Assembly: GCA_934155265.1 (NCBI GenBank)
Contig: CAKPGU010000011.1
Span: 1-57,625 of the forward strand
Direction of reading: 5' to 3'
DNA length: 57,625 bases
Source: an uncultured Clostridia bacterium
Lineage (GTDB): Bacteria; Bacillota; Clostridia; TANB77; CAG-508
The position numbers and the translations under genes were made by a program. Position 1 is the stretch's first letter. Each line of letters begins with the position of its first letter. This document shows, piece by piece, positions 37,020-45,248 of this stretch. The notes under the pieces are model-generated. The model saw only the letters and a program-made list of their open reading frames with translations, was not told the DNA's origin and did not search any database.

Positions 37020-38252
37020 ATGAAGAAAAAATTAATTATGCCAAAACAGACAGGTAAAGAAGATGCTTTTTATGCAGCTTTAGAATTATATTACAATTCT
37101 TATAAAAGAGGAGAAAAATGGTATAGTAATAATGTATTTAAAGTTGAGATTCAAAAAAAGCTACCATATTTAAGTAAAGGGGCTCAAGATGATCCATATC
37201 TTGTTAAACAATCTGAATTAACAAGATATTTTGGATTGGTATATTATGATTACAGTAGTAGACCTGGAAGAGCACATATAACAAATAGTGGAATACGTTT
37301 TTTTAATGCATATTTACAAAATGACTATGATGTACAGATTAAAATAATTATGGAAGCAATTTTTAATATGTCTTTTGGTCGTGACAATACAGCGATACAA
37401 TCTAGTGATTCTGATGTTGATGCTCCTAAATTATTTTTAAAGACATTAGTTGATTTAGATGGAATAACCAGAGGAGGTTTAGCATATTTATTATATGTAA
37501 CTCATAATTTAAATATTAATTATAATGATGCTATAGCAGAACTAAGTAAAACAGATGATAGAGAAAGAGAAATCCCTATGCAATTAGTGAATAAATATTA
37601 TGATGTAAAATTCACATTGCTATTAAAAAGTTTAGGGATTGTAACTGAAGAAAATAAAGTCTATAAACTATCAGAGTATACTAAAAGTCACTATCTTGAA
37701 AGAATAAAAAAATTATCTATATATAATAAAGAGCCTGAAATAATATTAACATTAAATGATAATATCGAAGGAAATGATGATAATGACTCAGGGAATGAGG
37801 ATGAGCAGAATAAAATTATTATTTCATATGCATATGATTTGAAAAGCCCTAAATTTATTCAACAAAACAATAGACAGCCAATTCCATATAAAAGAGGAAG
37901 TGTTATTAGATATAAGACAAATGCTCGTATTGCAAAAACAGCATTAAACATGGCTGATTATAAGTGCCTAATAAATCCAGAACATAAAACATTTATCTCT
38001 AAACTTGGAAAACCTTACATGGAAGCTCATCATCTTATACCTATGGCCAGTCAAAAAGATTTTTCTATTAATATTGACAGAGTAGAAAATATAGTATCAA
38101 TATGTCCTATTTGTCATTCTGCAATTCATTTAGGAAATGAAGCTACAAGACTTGAATTAGTAAAAAAATTATATGATTTAAGAGAACAAAGTTTAAAGAA
38201 GGTAGGATTAAACATTACCTTTGGAGAATTATATTCAAAATATTATAAATAA
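37020..38252 (+). CDS. HNH-family restriction endonuclease (type II-like)
   Basis: 410 aa. The C-terminal third holds an HNH nuclease: EAHHLIPM (near 334), RVENIVSICPICHSAIH (near 355-367) with the second Cys pair and final His. The N-terminal 280 residues, including an acidic Asp/Asn/Glu linker (about 250-265), are not recognised and probably hold target recognition. It is convergent with two m5C methyltransferase genes, with a shared terminator between stop codons, which marks it as the cutting half of a restriction-modification system. GAGG precedes ATG 37020. Confidence 0.85.
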   Translation: MKKKLIMPKQTGKEDAFYAALELYYNSYKRGEKWYSNNVFKVEIQKKLPYLSKGAQDDPYLVKQSELTRYFGLVYYDYSSRPGRAHITNSGIRFFNAYLQNDYDVQIKIIMEAIFNMSFGRDNTAIQSSDSDVDAPKLFLKTLVDLDGITRGGLAYLLYVTHNLNINYNDAIAELSKTDDREREIPMQLVNKYYDVKFTLLLKSLGIVTEENKVYKLSEYTKSHYLERIKKLSIYNKEPEIILTLNDNIEGNDDNDSGNEDEQNKIIISYAYDLKSPKFIQQNNRQPIPYKRGSVIRYKTNARIAKTALNMADYKCLINPEHKTFISKLGKPYMEAHHLIPMASQKDFSINIDRVENIVSICPICHSAIHLGNEATRLELVKKLYDLREQSLKKVGLNITFGELYSKYYK

Positions 38253-38279
38253 ACTGAGAAATTAAAATTCTCAGTTTAT
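38249..38279. terminator. bidirectional terminator between HNH and methyltransferase genes
   Basis: ATAAACTGAGAA and TTCTCAGTTTAT form a 12-bp stem that includes both stop codons; T-runs lie on both sides. Confidence 0.85.
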
Positions 38280-39410
38280 ATTTTTTATTAAAGTTTCTAC
38301 TAAATTTCTAATTAATTTTGGAGGTATTCCTTCTCCAATAACATTACGAATCAATCTATCATCTGCCCATTCTGGTATATTCCAATCTGTAGGTAAAGAA
38401 AAAACTATTAATAATTCATATATTGTTAAACATCTAGGATCAGAATATAAAATTTCATTATTTAAGGTATAAGCTTTTCCAGGGTGAACACAGCAAAGAG
38501 AGGAAATAACTCCATTGTTTTGAGTTATTGTTCTAGCAGGTTTATCCCAAGAATATCTTCTATATGTATTATAATGACCATTAACTCTATCACCATTATC
38601 TTTTTTGGGATAATATATTTCATTACTAAATGCTGTTTCTCCTGAAGGTGTGTGCATCATTGCAATAACATGTTTTTTTGCATGTGTTGGTGGATGATGC
38701 CATTTAGAAAGTTTTAGAGCTTTTTGTCTTTTTTCTTCAAAATCTGGAAATAATTTAAGTGTTTCCTCAATTCCTTCTTTTAAGATTGGATCTACTGAAG
38801 GCAAATCGAATATTGCATCTCTAAGTGTAATTTTTTCTTTTTTATCTGGAACTTGCCATATATAATTCATATCTTTTCTACTAATCAAATAAATATTTCT
38901 TTTTCTCATTTGAGGTACATCGTAATCCATTGCACTAATTAGATTTTGATCCGCAAATAAATAATCATTTTCTAATTCTTTGTGAATATATTCAGGTATT
39001 AAAATATATTCATTATCAATTTTTATTTTTGTTTTTAATGCTTGTGGTACATTTTCTAATAAAATATATTTAGGTTTTAACTTTTTTATAATTTCAATAG
39101 CATAATAAATTAGTTGATTTCGTTTATCTAACGGATCCATTGTTCCTGCTAAACTCATGCCTTGACATGGAGGAGTTGCAATAACGAAATCAATATTTAA
39201 TTTTTTAGATTCATTCAAAACTTTTTGTATAATTTTTGAATCAGTTATATCTCCAACAATCATATTACAATTAGGATATAAATGATTATAAAATTTAGCT
39301 CTTGTTTCATTTATTTCATTTGCAACTAATATATCTATACCTGTTTCTTTTAAATATGTTTCTGCAACACCAACATTTGAAAATAAGGATAATCCTTTTA
39401 ATCTATTCAT
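38271..39410 (-). CDS. DNA (cytosine-5-)-methyltransferase
   Basis: 379 aa. The m5C methyltransferase motifs are present: an atypical SAM motif I (GLSLFSNVGVAETYL), the catalytic motif IV ATPPCQGMS with Cys, motif VI LLENVP, a DVPQMRKRNIYLI motif VIII, and a C-terminal GEGIPPKLIRNLV motif X. It methylates a cytosine on one strand of the site protected from the HNH nuclease. The start ATG 39410 overlaps the end of the upstream methyltransferase gene by 8 bp, with GGAG upstream. It is about the same length as, and clearly paralogous to, that gene. Confidence 0.93.
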   Translation of the reverse strand: MNRLKGLSLFSNVGVAETYLKETGIDILVANEINETRAKFYNHLYPNCNMIVGDITDSKIIQKVLNESKKLNIDFVIATPPCQGMSLAGTMDPLDKRNQLIYYAIEIIKKLKPKYILLENVPQALKTKIKIDNEYILIPEYIHKELENDYLFADQNLISAMDYDVPQMRKRNIYLISRKDMNYIWQVPDKKEKITLRDAIFDLPSVDPILKEGIEETLKLFPDFEEKRQKALKLSKWHHPPTHAKKHVIAMMHTPSGETAFSNEIYYPKKDNGDRVNGHYNTYRRYSWDKPARTITQNNGVISSLCCVHPGKAYTLNNEILYSDPRCLTIYELLIVFSLPTDWNIPEWADDRLIRNVIGEGIPPKLIRNLVETLIKNIN

Positions 39411-40557
39411 AAATATTCATTAACTCCATCATAATTTTTTTCACCAATAAAGGAGGTATTCCTTCTCCAATAACTTGTCTAACCAAATTATCAGATGCCC
39501 AATTAGGAATATCCCAGTTTTTAGGCAAAGAGGTTACCAACATTAATTCATATATTGTTAACACTCTAGCATCAGAATAAATATCATAGCCTTCAGAATC
39601 TTTACCAAGATACCTTCCTGGATGAACATTATTTTGAGAGCCTATTGTTCTATTGTACATAGTTACAGTAAAAGCAGGTTTTTCCCATTCTTGCCTTTTA
39701 TAAGTGTTTTTAAATCCTTTTATTATACTACCATCTTGTTTTTGTGGTTTGAATTTATCTATATTATCAAAAGCTGTTTTTCCTGATGGTGTATGCATCA
39801 AACTATATACTTGTCTATAAACATGTTTTGGTGGGTAATGCCATTTTGAGACACTTAGCCCTAATTGTTTTTTCTTTTCATAATCAGGAAAAATTCTTGT
39901 TAGTTCATCATATTTTATATCATATATTTCAGGATCTAATGAAGGTAATTCTCCAATTGCGTCTTCAAGTGTAACTATTTTTTTATCTTTTTTTGGATAG
40001 TTCCATTTTTGTTTTAAGTCTTTTCTAACTAAGAGAGTAATTGCTCGTTCTCTTAATTGAGGTACTCCATAATCGCAAGCATTAATAATACGTTCATCAT
40101 TAAAAACGTATGTATCACCCAATTCTTTTTCTAGATAATTTGGTATTAAGACTTTTTTATTATTATATTCAATATATGTTTTTAATTGTTCAGGAACATT
40201 CTCTAAAAAGACAAATTTGGGCTTAATTTCTTTTATTATATTTGTAGCATATTTTATTAATTTATTTCTTTCATCATTTTTATCTTTTTTCCCAACAGTG
40301 CTCATACCTTGACAGGGTGGTGTTGCCATTATTAAATCTACTTTTTTTTCTTTGGCTAAATTTATTATTTGTGAGTTGATTTTATCATTAGTGATATCAC
40401 CCTCTATAACAGTAACATCAGGGTAAAGATGTCTATAAAATTTAACTCTTTGTTTATTTATTTCATTTGCTAAAACTACATCTATACCAATTCCATTTAA
40501 ATAAGTTTCAGCTATGCCAACATTTGCAAATAATGATAAGGCTTTAATTCTTTTCAT
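39403..40557 (-). CDS. second DNA (cytosine-5-)-methyltransferase
   Basis: 384 aa, paralogue of the downstream enzyme with the same motif order: ALSLFANVGIAETYL, ATPPCQGMSTVG, FLENVPEQL, GVPQLRERAITLL and VIGEGIPPLLVKKIM. Two different m5C enzymes with one nuclease usually mean an asymmetric recognition sequence, with one enzyme per strand; this is inferred. Its ribosome site AAGGAGG lies inside the small ribbon-helix-helix gene, which overlaps its start by 14 bp, so translation is coupled. Confidence 0.93.
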   Translation of the reverse strand: MKRIKALSLFANVGIAETYLNGIGIDVVLANEINKQRVKFYRHLYPDVTVIEGDITNDKINSQIINLAKEKKVDLIMATPPCQGMSTVGKKDKNDERNKLIKYATNIIKEIKPKFVFLENVPEQLKTYIEYNNKKVLIPNYLEKELGDTYVFNDERIINACDYGVPQLRERAITLLVRKDLKQKWNYPKKDKKIVTLEDAIGELPSLDPEIYDIKYDELTRIFPDYEKKKQLGLSVSKWHYPPKHVYRQVYSLMHTPSGKTAFDNIDKFKPQKQDGSIIKGFKNTYKRQEWEKPAFTVTMYNRTIGSQNNVHPGRYLGKDSEGYDIYSDARVLTIYELMLVTSLPKNWDIPNWASDNLVRQVIGEGIPPLLVKKIMMELMNIYE

Positions 40558-40702
40558 TGGTTTGTAAGTCCTCCTTTTTCAATTCTTTTTTTATGTAGTC
40601 ATACATTAATGATTGTATACTTTTTTTTCTTTTCATAGCTAATAATTTTAAGTTAAAATGTTCTTCTTCGGTTAATCTAATACTAATTCTTACATCTTTC
40701 AT
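40544..40702 (-). CDS. 52-aa ribbon-helix-helix protein, candidate controller of the R-M operon
   Basis: MKDVRISIRLTEEEHFNLKL, then LLAMKRKKSIQSLMYDYIKK: a short beta strand with alternating residues (VRISIRL) followed by two helices, as in Arc/MetJ-type DNA-binding proteins. The start at 40702 has GTGAGG 8 bases upstream, and the stop lies inside the methyltransferase start. As first gene of the methyltransferase operon it probably sets methylase expression, as C proteins do in other systems. Tandem CGCCAAAA repeats 70 bp upstream may be its operator. Confidence 0.75.
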   Translation of the reverse strand: MKDVRISIRLTEEEHFNLKLLAMKRKKSIQSLMYDYIKKELKKEDLQTNEKN

Positions 40703-40770
40703 ATATTTAGCCTCACTTTTTATTCTTATGAAATCCTATCATATTATAAAGTAAAAAGTCAATAAAAAAA

Positions 40771-40786
40771 CGCCAAAACGCCAAAA
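40771..40786. promoter_or_regulatory. two adjacent CGCCAAAA direct repeats, candidate operator
   Basis: CGCCAAAA occurs twice head-to-tail, just upstream of a minus-strand TTGACT for the ribbon-helix-helix/methyltransferase operon. Ribbon-helix-helix dimers commonly bind such short tandem repeats. Confidence 0.4.
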
Positions 40787-41100
40787 ATAATTATAACCCT
40801 AGATGTACTTTACATAAAAATTGAGAATAAAGATGTACAATTTATAGGATTTGTAAAATCTAATATCTCAATGACACAGAAATCTGTAATTAAAAATTAT
40901 AATACACTCTACGTTGTGTCTGCAGAAGTAGTAAAATACTTTGAAGAAAACATAAAGGAGGGAATCGAAGTTACACAGGAAAGTTTAGAAGGATTTTCTT
41001 TTGGAAAACAGAATTCAATTATTATTGGAAAAATAAGTGCTAACAATTAGAAAGGAGATAAACTTATAGCTGATCCAGTGATGGATATAAAAGCAGGATA
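40780..41100 (+). pseudogene. decayed copy of the 51734-52945 gene pair
   Basis: The sequence from about 40780 matches the upstream region and coding sequence of the genes at 51734 and 52472, with three deletions. The coding remnant 40817-41050 stays in frame (KIENKDVQFIGFVKSNISMT joined to KSVIKNY, ending ISANN stop) but has no start codon. After AGAAAGGAGA (41049-41059) it jumps into the middle of the second gene (ATAGCTGATCCAGTGATGG). Promoter -10, start and the central two thirds are lost. It shows that the 52-kb gene pair was once present here too. Confidence 0.85.
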
Positions 41101-41145
41101 TTGTTGTACTTTTTGCTCCAAAAGCTGGAAAATATTATGTAAATA

Positions 41146-41154
41146 TGCTATAAT
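41146..41154 (+). promoter_or_regulatory. extended -10 promoter of the ABC transporter gene
   Basis: TGCTATAAT with TATAAT at 41149-41154; no good -35 box is seen 17 nt upstream. Confidence 0.5.
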
Positions 41155-41221
41155 AAAAGTGTAAAGGGAAATACCTATGCAATAATTTTTTCTATCACAT
41201 ATAATTAAGGAGGAAAATCAC

Positions 41222-43045
41222 ATGAAAGGACAGGAAAAATTGAAAAATTTGATACGGGAGGTGATAAATCTCATTATTAAGTTCTTTAAACCGTATGGTT
41301 TGTCAGATGAAATGTTATCTATTCCTAATAGTGTTAAACGAATGGGATTTAAAGTAGGGTTCATGAATTTTGGTATGACCGTAATAGCTCTTAATTTTGC
41401 TTTTATGCTTAAGGTAACTAACATGATGATTGAGTACAGACTTATATTGCTTGGAATTATATTTTTCATGTTATATCGTGGGCAACAAGTTGTAAGAGAA
41501 GCATTTTATCTTTTTGAAAGTTCTGAAAGCAAGAAGTTTGAACTTATCTTTGAAGATGAAATTGTATTCAGAGGAAGCCAGATTATTGGTAAGACCTCAG
41601 ATAAAGTATTGAAATATGATAATGCTAATAACTTGTATAAGGTTATGAGTAATGAATCAGTATTAAATACTATCAAGAATTATTTGCAAAATCTGTGGCG
41701 ACAGAGGATTAGACACACTTTTGATATTTTTGAAATGATAAGTGTAATCATTATGTTAGCTGTAGCTATTGCAACTAATACAGCTATTTCACAAGTTGTT
41801 TTTATTCCACTTATTTTTGTATTTGTGCTTATCTCTTTCTTTAGTTCAGCATATATTAGTTTGAATAGAGAGGCATATTATAAGAAACATAGAGAATATA
41901 ACAACGAGCAGTCTTTAATAGTAAATGATTTACTTCGAGTTCCTGTAATTGTCAGAAATGACTTGGATATGAGAATTGAAAAGTTTCAGAAGACTGTTAT
42001 TGCAAGCAATGAGAATGTAACAAAGTTTCATAAAAAGATGAATTTGTCTAGATTGTTTGTTACAACGATGGAAGCATTCAGCCAATATGGAATTATAATA
42101 TTCTATTTACTTGGTATCGAATGGAACAGCATTAATTTATCAACTATAACAGAAATTGCTGCTGTACTTTTAATTGTTGAAACTGCATTAGGACAGATTA
42201 GCAAAATTGCAGAAACATTAAATAACCATAATGAGAGGTTAGTTATATTGGAAAAGGAAGAAAATGATATGTCATTAATTTTGGACGTTTATCATAATGA
42301 ATCTGCAAAGATTACAACACCTAAAATCGTTGATAACATCAGAATTAATCCGTTTTCAATTCAGTATTTGGAAGAATCTGAAAATGATAAACCTTTTACA
42401 CTTGTTTCAAAAAAACAGATACACATTAATAATGGTGAAGTTGTTATTTTGTACGGTCCGTCTGGTAGTGGAAAATCAACGTTTATGAAAATGTTGACAG
42501 AAAGAATTAGATTGGAAAAAAGTACAGAAATACCTTCTACATCACGATTCCTGTTTTATGATGAGAAACTGAAATTTGGAAGTTTGAGTATTTTTGAAGA
42601 ATTGTTCTGTTGCGAAGAAAATCCTGATCTTACAAAAATGCAAACGATTTTAGAGAATCTTCATTTATGGTGTGAAATAAAATCAAATTGTTTTGATGTA
42701 TGGAAATGGATGAAAGAAAAACGTTTCGATCAATCCTTATCAAACGGACAAAAACAGAGACTCATTCTTGAAAAAATGTTGTATTGGCTTAATGATGACA
42801 TTGACGTTTTAGTTCTTGATGAATGTACATCAGGTCTTGATGATAAGTCTGAAACCGATTCGGCAGATGCAGAAAGAATTTTAGAGTACATTGTAAGATA
42901 TGCTAACTCGGATAAAAAACGAATTATCATTATTTCAACACATCAGAATATCGATGGTTTCAAATGCAAACTAGCAAACAAATTCAAGTTTAGAAATTTA
43001 CAGTTTGCAAAAGAAGAAGAAAAGAACTTAGTTAAAGAGGTTTAA
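41222..43045 (+). CDS. ABC transporter, permease and ATPase in one chain
   Basis: 607 aa. The N-terminal half has about five or six membrane helices (for example VIALNFAFMLKV, LILLGIIFFMLY, ISVIIMLAVAIA and VVFIPLIFVFVLI). The C-terminal half is an ATPase with Walker A GPSGSGKST (near 412), signature LSNGQKQRL (near 505), Walker B DVLVLDECTSG (near 527) and switch His in STHQ (near 572). The membrane part is short and divergent for an exporter half-transporter, and no substrate can be inferred. AAGGAGG precedes ATG 41222. Base composition and promoter resemble the MYG1 and 51734 genes. A group II intron fragment follows its terminator. Confidence 0.85.
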   Translation: MKGQEKLKNLIREVINLIIKFFKPYGLSDEMLSIPNSVKRMGFKVGFMNFGMTVIALNFAFMLKVTNMMIEYRLILLGIIFFMLYRGQQVVREAFYLFESSESKKFELIFEDEIVFRGSQIIGKTSDKVLKYDNANNLYKVMSNESVLNTIKNYLQNLWRQRIRHTFDIFEMISVIIMLAVAIATNTAISQVVFIPLIFVFVLISFFSSAYISLNREAYYKKHREYNNEQSLIVNDLLRVPVIVRNDLDMRIEKFQKTVIASNENVTKFHKKMNLSRLFVTTMEAFSQYGIIIFYLLGIEWNSINLSTITEIAAVLLIVETALGQISKIAETLNNHNERLVILEKEENDMSLILDVYHNESAKITTPKIVDNIRINPFSIQYLEESENDKPFTLVSKKQIHINNGEVVILYGPSGSGKSTFMKMLTERIRLEKSTEIPSTSRFLFYDEKLKFGSLSIFEELFCCEENPDLTKMQTILENLHLWCEIKSNCFDVWKWMKEKRFDQSLSNGQKQRLILEKMLYWLNDDIDVLVLDECTSGLDDKSETDSADAERILEYIVRYANSDKKRIIIISTHQNIDGFKCKLANKFKFRNLQFAKEEEKNLVKEV

Positions 43046-43069
43046 TCGACCATATAACTGTTTTTTCGA

Positions 43070-43101
43070 TAGGAAGATGTATTACATCTTCCTAGTTTTT
43101 T
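43070..43101 (+). terminator. rho-independent terminator
   Basis: AGGAAGATGT and ACATCTTCCT form the stem, followed by AGTTTTTT. Confidence 0.9.
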
Positions 43102-43102
43102 G

Positions 43103-43275
43103 GTGTGCCCAGCATAGGCAACAACTTGAGGATGAAAGTCCCTTACAGTGCTTGATAGTGGCGAACTGTTAGTAAATGACAAGGATGTCCTTCGTGAGGA
43201 GGAATCTGAAAGAAGTCAGCAGAGGTCATATTAGCAAATTGGATATATACAATTTGTGAAGGACTAAACGATAGG
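43103..43275 (+). ncRNA. group II intron, 5' fragment only
   Basis: GTGTGCCCAGCATAGGC at 43103 is the typical 5' end of a bacterial group II intron. It is followed by domain I landmarks GATGAAAGTCCCTTA, GGCGAACTGTTAGTAAA, AAGGATGTCC and CTGAAAGAAGTC. No reverse transcriptase gene and no domain V follow: the sequence breaks off near 43275 into a transposase remnant. It is therefore a truncated, immobile copy inserted right after the ABC gene terminator. Confidence 0.85.
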
Positions 43276-43285
43276 TGGATTTTTA

Positions 43286-43408
43286 TTATTCAAATACTGT
43301 TCTTTTATCAGTTTTAATTAAATATGGAATACCATATTTAGAAAGTATTTGATGAGTTATATTATAGTAGCCATTTAAAGTTTCCTGTTTATCAAAATAT
43401 AGACCTAC
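43286..43408 (-). pseudogene. transposase fragment, ISNCY-type integrase core
   Basis: On the minus strand 43408-43286 reads GLYFDKQETLNGYYNITHQI, LSKYGIPYLI, KTDKRTVFE and stop, about 40 residues resembling the catalytic core of ISNCY-family transposases (…TDRRTVFEY). It is flanked by stops and unrelated sequence, so it is a remnant. The rest of the 613-bp gap 43046-43658 holds the intron fragment and a promoter. Confidence 0.7.
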
Positions 43409-43472
43409 AACTGATATATTAAGACATTATCATAAATGAATCATACGTTATCCTAATTTATGCTATTAGCTA

Positions 43473-43499
43473 TTGACTTTAAATTTGTAATGATATAAT
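43473..43499 (+). promoter_or_regulatory. candidate promoter for the 43659 gene
   Basis: TTGACT (43473-43478) and TGATATAAT (TATAAT at 43494-43499). The spacer is only 15 nt, but the extended -10 can compensate. Confidence 0.4.
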
Positions 43500-43658
43500 A
43501 TTATTGTATAATTGTAGACCGCAGATTTAGAAGATTAAAAGAATATTGAAAGTATAAATTAATACAGCCTAAAATGAATTTATTAATAGACAGATAATAT
43601 TTTTATATTTTATCTTATAATTATATAATAAAAATCAAGGCTTTTTTTGGGGGATTAA

Positions 43659-44438
43659 ATGAAGAAAATTGTATTAATATTTATAGGCATAGTTGTAATA
43701 TTGGGTCTATCATTTTATCAATATACTAAAGGACATGAAAAATCGTTAAGCGATGAAAATATAAAAGTGGTACAATATATATATAATAAATATGGAATAA
43801 ATGCGGAATTTATAAAGGCTAAAAATGATAGAGATTTAACGGGACCATTTGGACATGATATTCAAAATACAACTATAATATCACTTAAATATAATGATAA
43901 TGAATTTTATGTAATTTCTGAAAAAGAAAATGAAGAATATACCTATTATGATAATTATCAGTTTGAAGAAATAAGAAAAGATTTAATGGAAGAATTAAAA
44001 GAAGAATTAAAAAAAGAAATATTAGATATTGATTTAATATTAGAAGAACCTTATATTGGTTTAAATGAATCTGGTATTGTTAAATATAATGGTTGCATTT
44101 CTAAATATTACAACAAAAATGAAATAAACAATACATTGGATTTTATAAGTCAAAACAATAATAAAATAAGTATTGTTTTATATACGGTTAATGATAATTT
44201 AATTGATAGTGATTATTTAGAAAGAATAAAATTAAAAACAGAAACATTTATTTCTTTAGATTTTGAAGATGTAAATTTATATAATGAGTATAAATCTAAA
44301 GAATCCAACAAATGGATAATATCTAGTATGTATTCAAATTCATCTATCGGATATGAGGAATTCTTAAAGAAAAATTATCCTCAATTAAAAAATTATTATA
44401 TTAAAACAAAATCTGGAGATATAATAAGTACATTTTAA
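43659..44438 (+). CDS. membrane-anchored hypothetical protein
   Basis: 259 aa. Residues 3-22 (IVLIFIGIVVILGLSFYQY) are an N-terminal membrane helix or uncleaved signal, so the rest is likely outside. The body is acidic and lysine-rich, with a glutamate/lysine helix (KDLMEELKEELKKEI) and two alpha/beta stretches. I recognise no family. GGGGGA precedes ATG 43659. It is a single gene between mobile-element debris and a DUF1919-like gene. Confidence 0.65.
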   Translation: MKKIVLIFIGIVVILGLSFYQYTKGHEKSLSDENIKVVQYIYNKYGINAEFIKAKNDRDLTGPFGHDIQNTTIISLKYNDNEFYVISEKENEEYTYYDNYQFEEIRKDLMEELKEELKKEILDIDLILEEPYIGLNESGIVKYNGCISKYYNKNEINNTLDFISQNNNKISIVLYTVNDNLIDSDYLERIKLKTETFISLDFEDVNLYNEYKSKESNKWIISSMYSNSSIGYEEFLKKNYPQLKNYYIKTKSGDIISTF

Positions 44439-44591
44439 GTTAGAGAGTTATATTTAACTTTTTAGTGTAATTTAATATACTATAAATAATAAAGAGTAAG
44501 GTGTGATATTATTAATAATTTTATTAAAAAGTATACTGTATCTGAAGAAAAAAAGAATTTATATGATTATAGAAAAACAAATTTATCAAAT

Positions 44592-45164
44592 GTGAAAATG
44601 AAAAATGTTTCGCTGATAACTAATACTTGTATAGGTGGAAGATTATATCATGATTATAATCAAAAATTTTTATCACCTACTATTGATTTGTATATTAAGC
44701 CTATTGACTTTGTTAAATTTTGTTGCAATTTAAAAGAATATTTAAATTATGAATTAGTAGAAGATCGAAATAAAAAAATTAATAATTTTGTTGTTGGAAA
44801 ATTGAATGATATATATATTTATTTTTCACATACAAATTATACATTCGAAATAGCTAAGCAAAATTGGGAAAGAAGAAAGAAAAGAATAAATTATTACAAT
44901 ATAATTGTAATTGCAACTGATAGATGCGCTATCGATGGACCTTTAAAAAGATGTGATGATAAAACAATACAAGAATTTGGTAATATTCCATACAAAAAAG
45001 TTATCTTTACAACAAAGAGATATGATTACGACTTTTGTTCTTTCTTAGAATCTTTTAAAACAGAAAAATGTTGCCCAGAAGCTACATTACCAGCAATAAA
45101 TAAAAAAGGAAAATATATAATTGAAACAGATGGATTTGATATTGATAAATTTATTTTAGAATAA
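44592..45164 (+). CDS. DUF1919-like protein (exopolysaccharide-associated family)
   Basis: 190 aa from GTG 44592. Features resemble DUF1919: SLITNTCIGGRLYHDY (family form NNCWGG), SPTIDLYI, YFSHTNYTFEIAKQNWERRK (family FxHYxSFxEAxxxWxxRxxR) and IVIATDRC. Members lie in capsule or exopolysaccharide loci; the reaction is unknown. The frame is open upstream to about 44508 and would add some 27 residues (NNFIKKYTVSEEKKNLYDYR) that fit the family N terminus. The only ribosome site (AAGG at 44498-44501) lies before ATT codons at 44508/44511. Thus either ATT is the start, or an ATG start was lost. Confidence 0.7.
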   Translation: MKMKNVSLITNTCIGGRLYHDYNQKFLSPTIDLYIKPIDFVKFCCNLKEYLNYELVEDRNKKINNFVVGKLNDIYIYFSHTNYTFEIAKQNWERRKKRINYYNIIVIATDRCAIDGPLKRCDDKTIQEFGNIPYKKVIFTTKRYDYDFCSFLESFKTEKCCPEATLPAINKKGKYIIETDGFDIDKFILE

Positions 45165-45248
45165 ATTTTATGTTTAAAAATATAATAATTAGTTTTGACA
45201 GTAATTATTGTGCAATATAAATTATAATTAAAATGGAGGAAAAAAATT

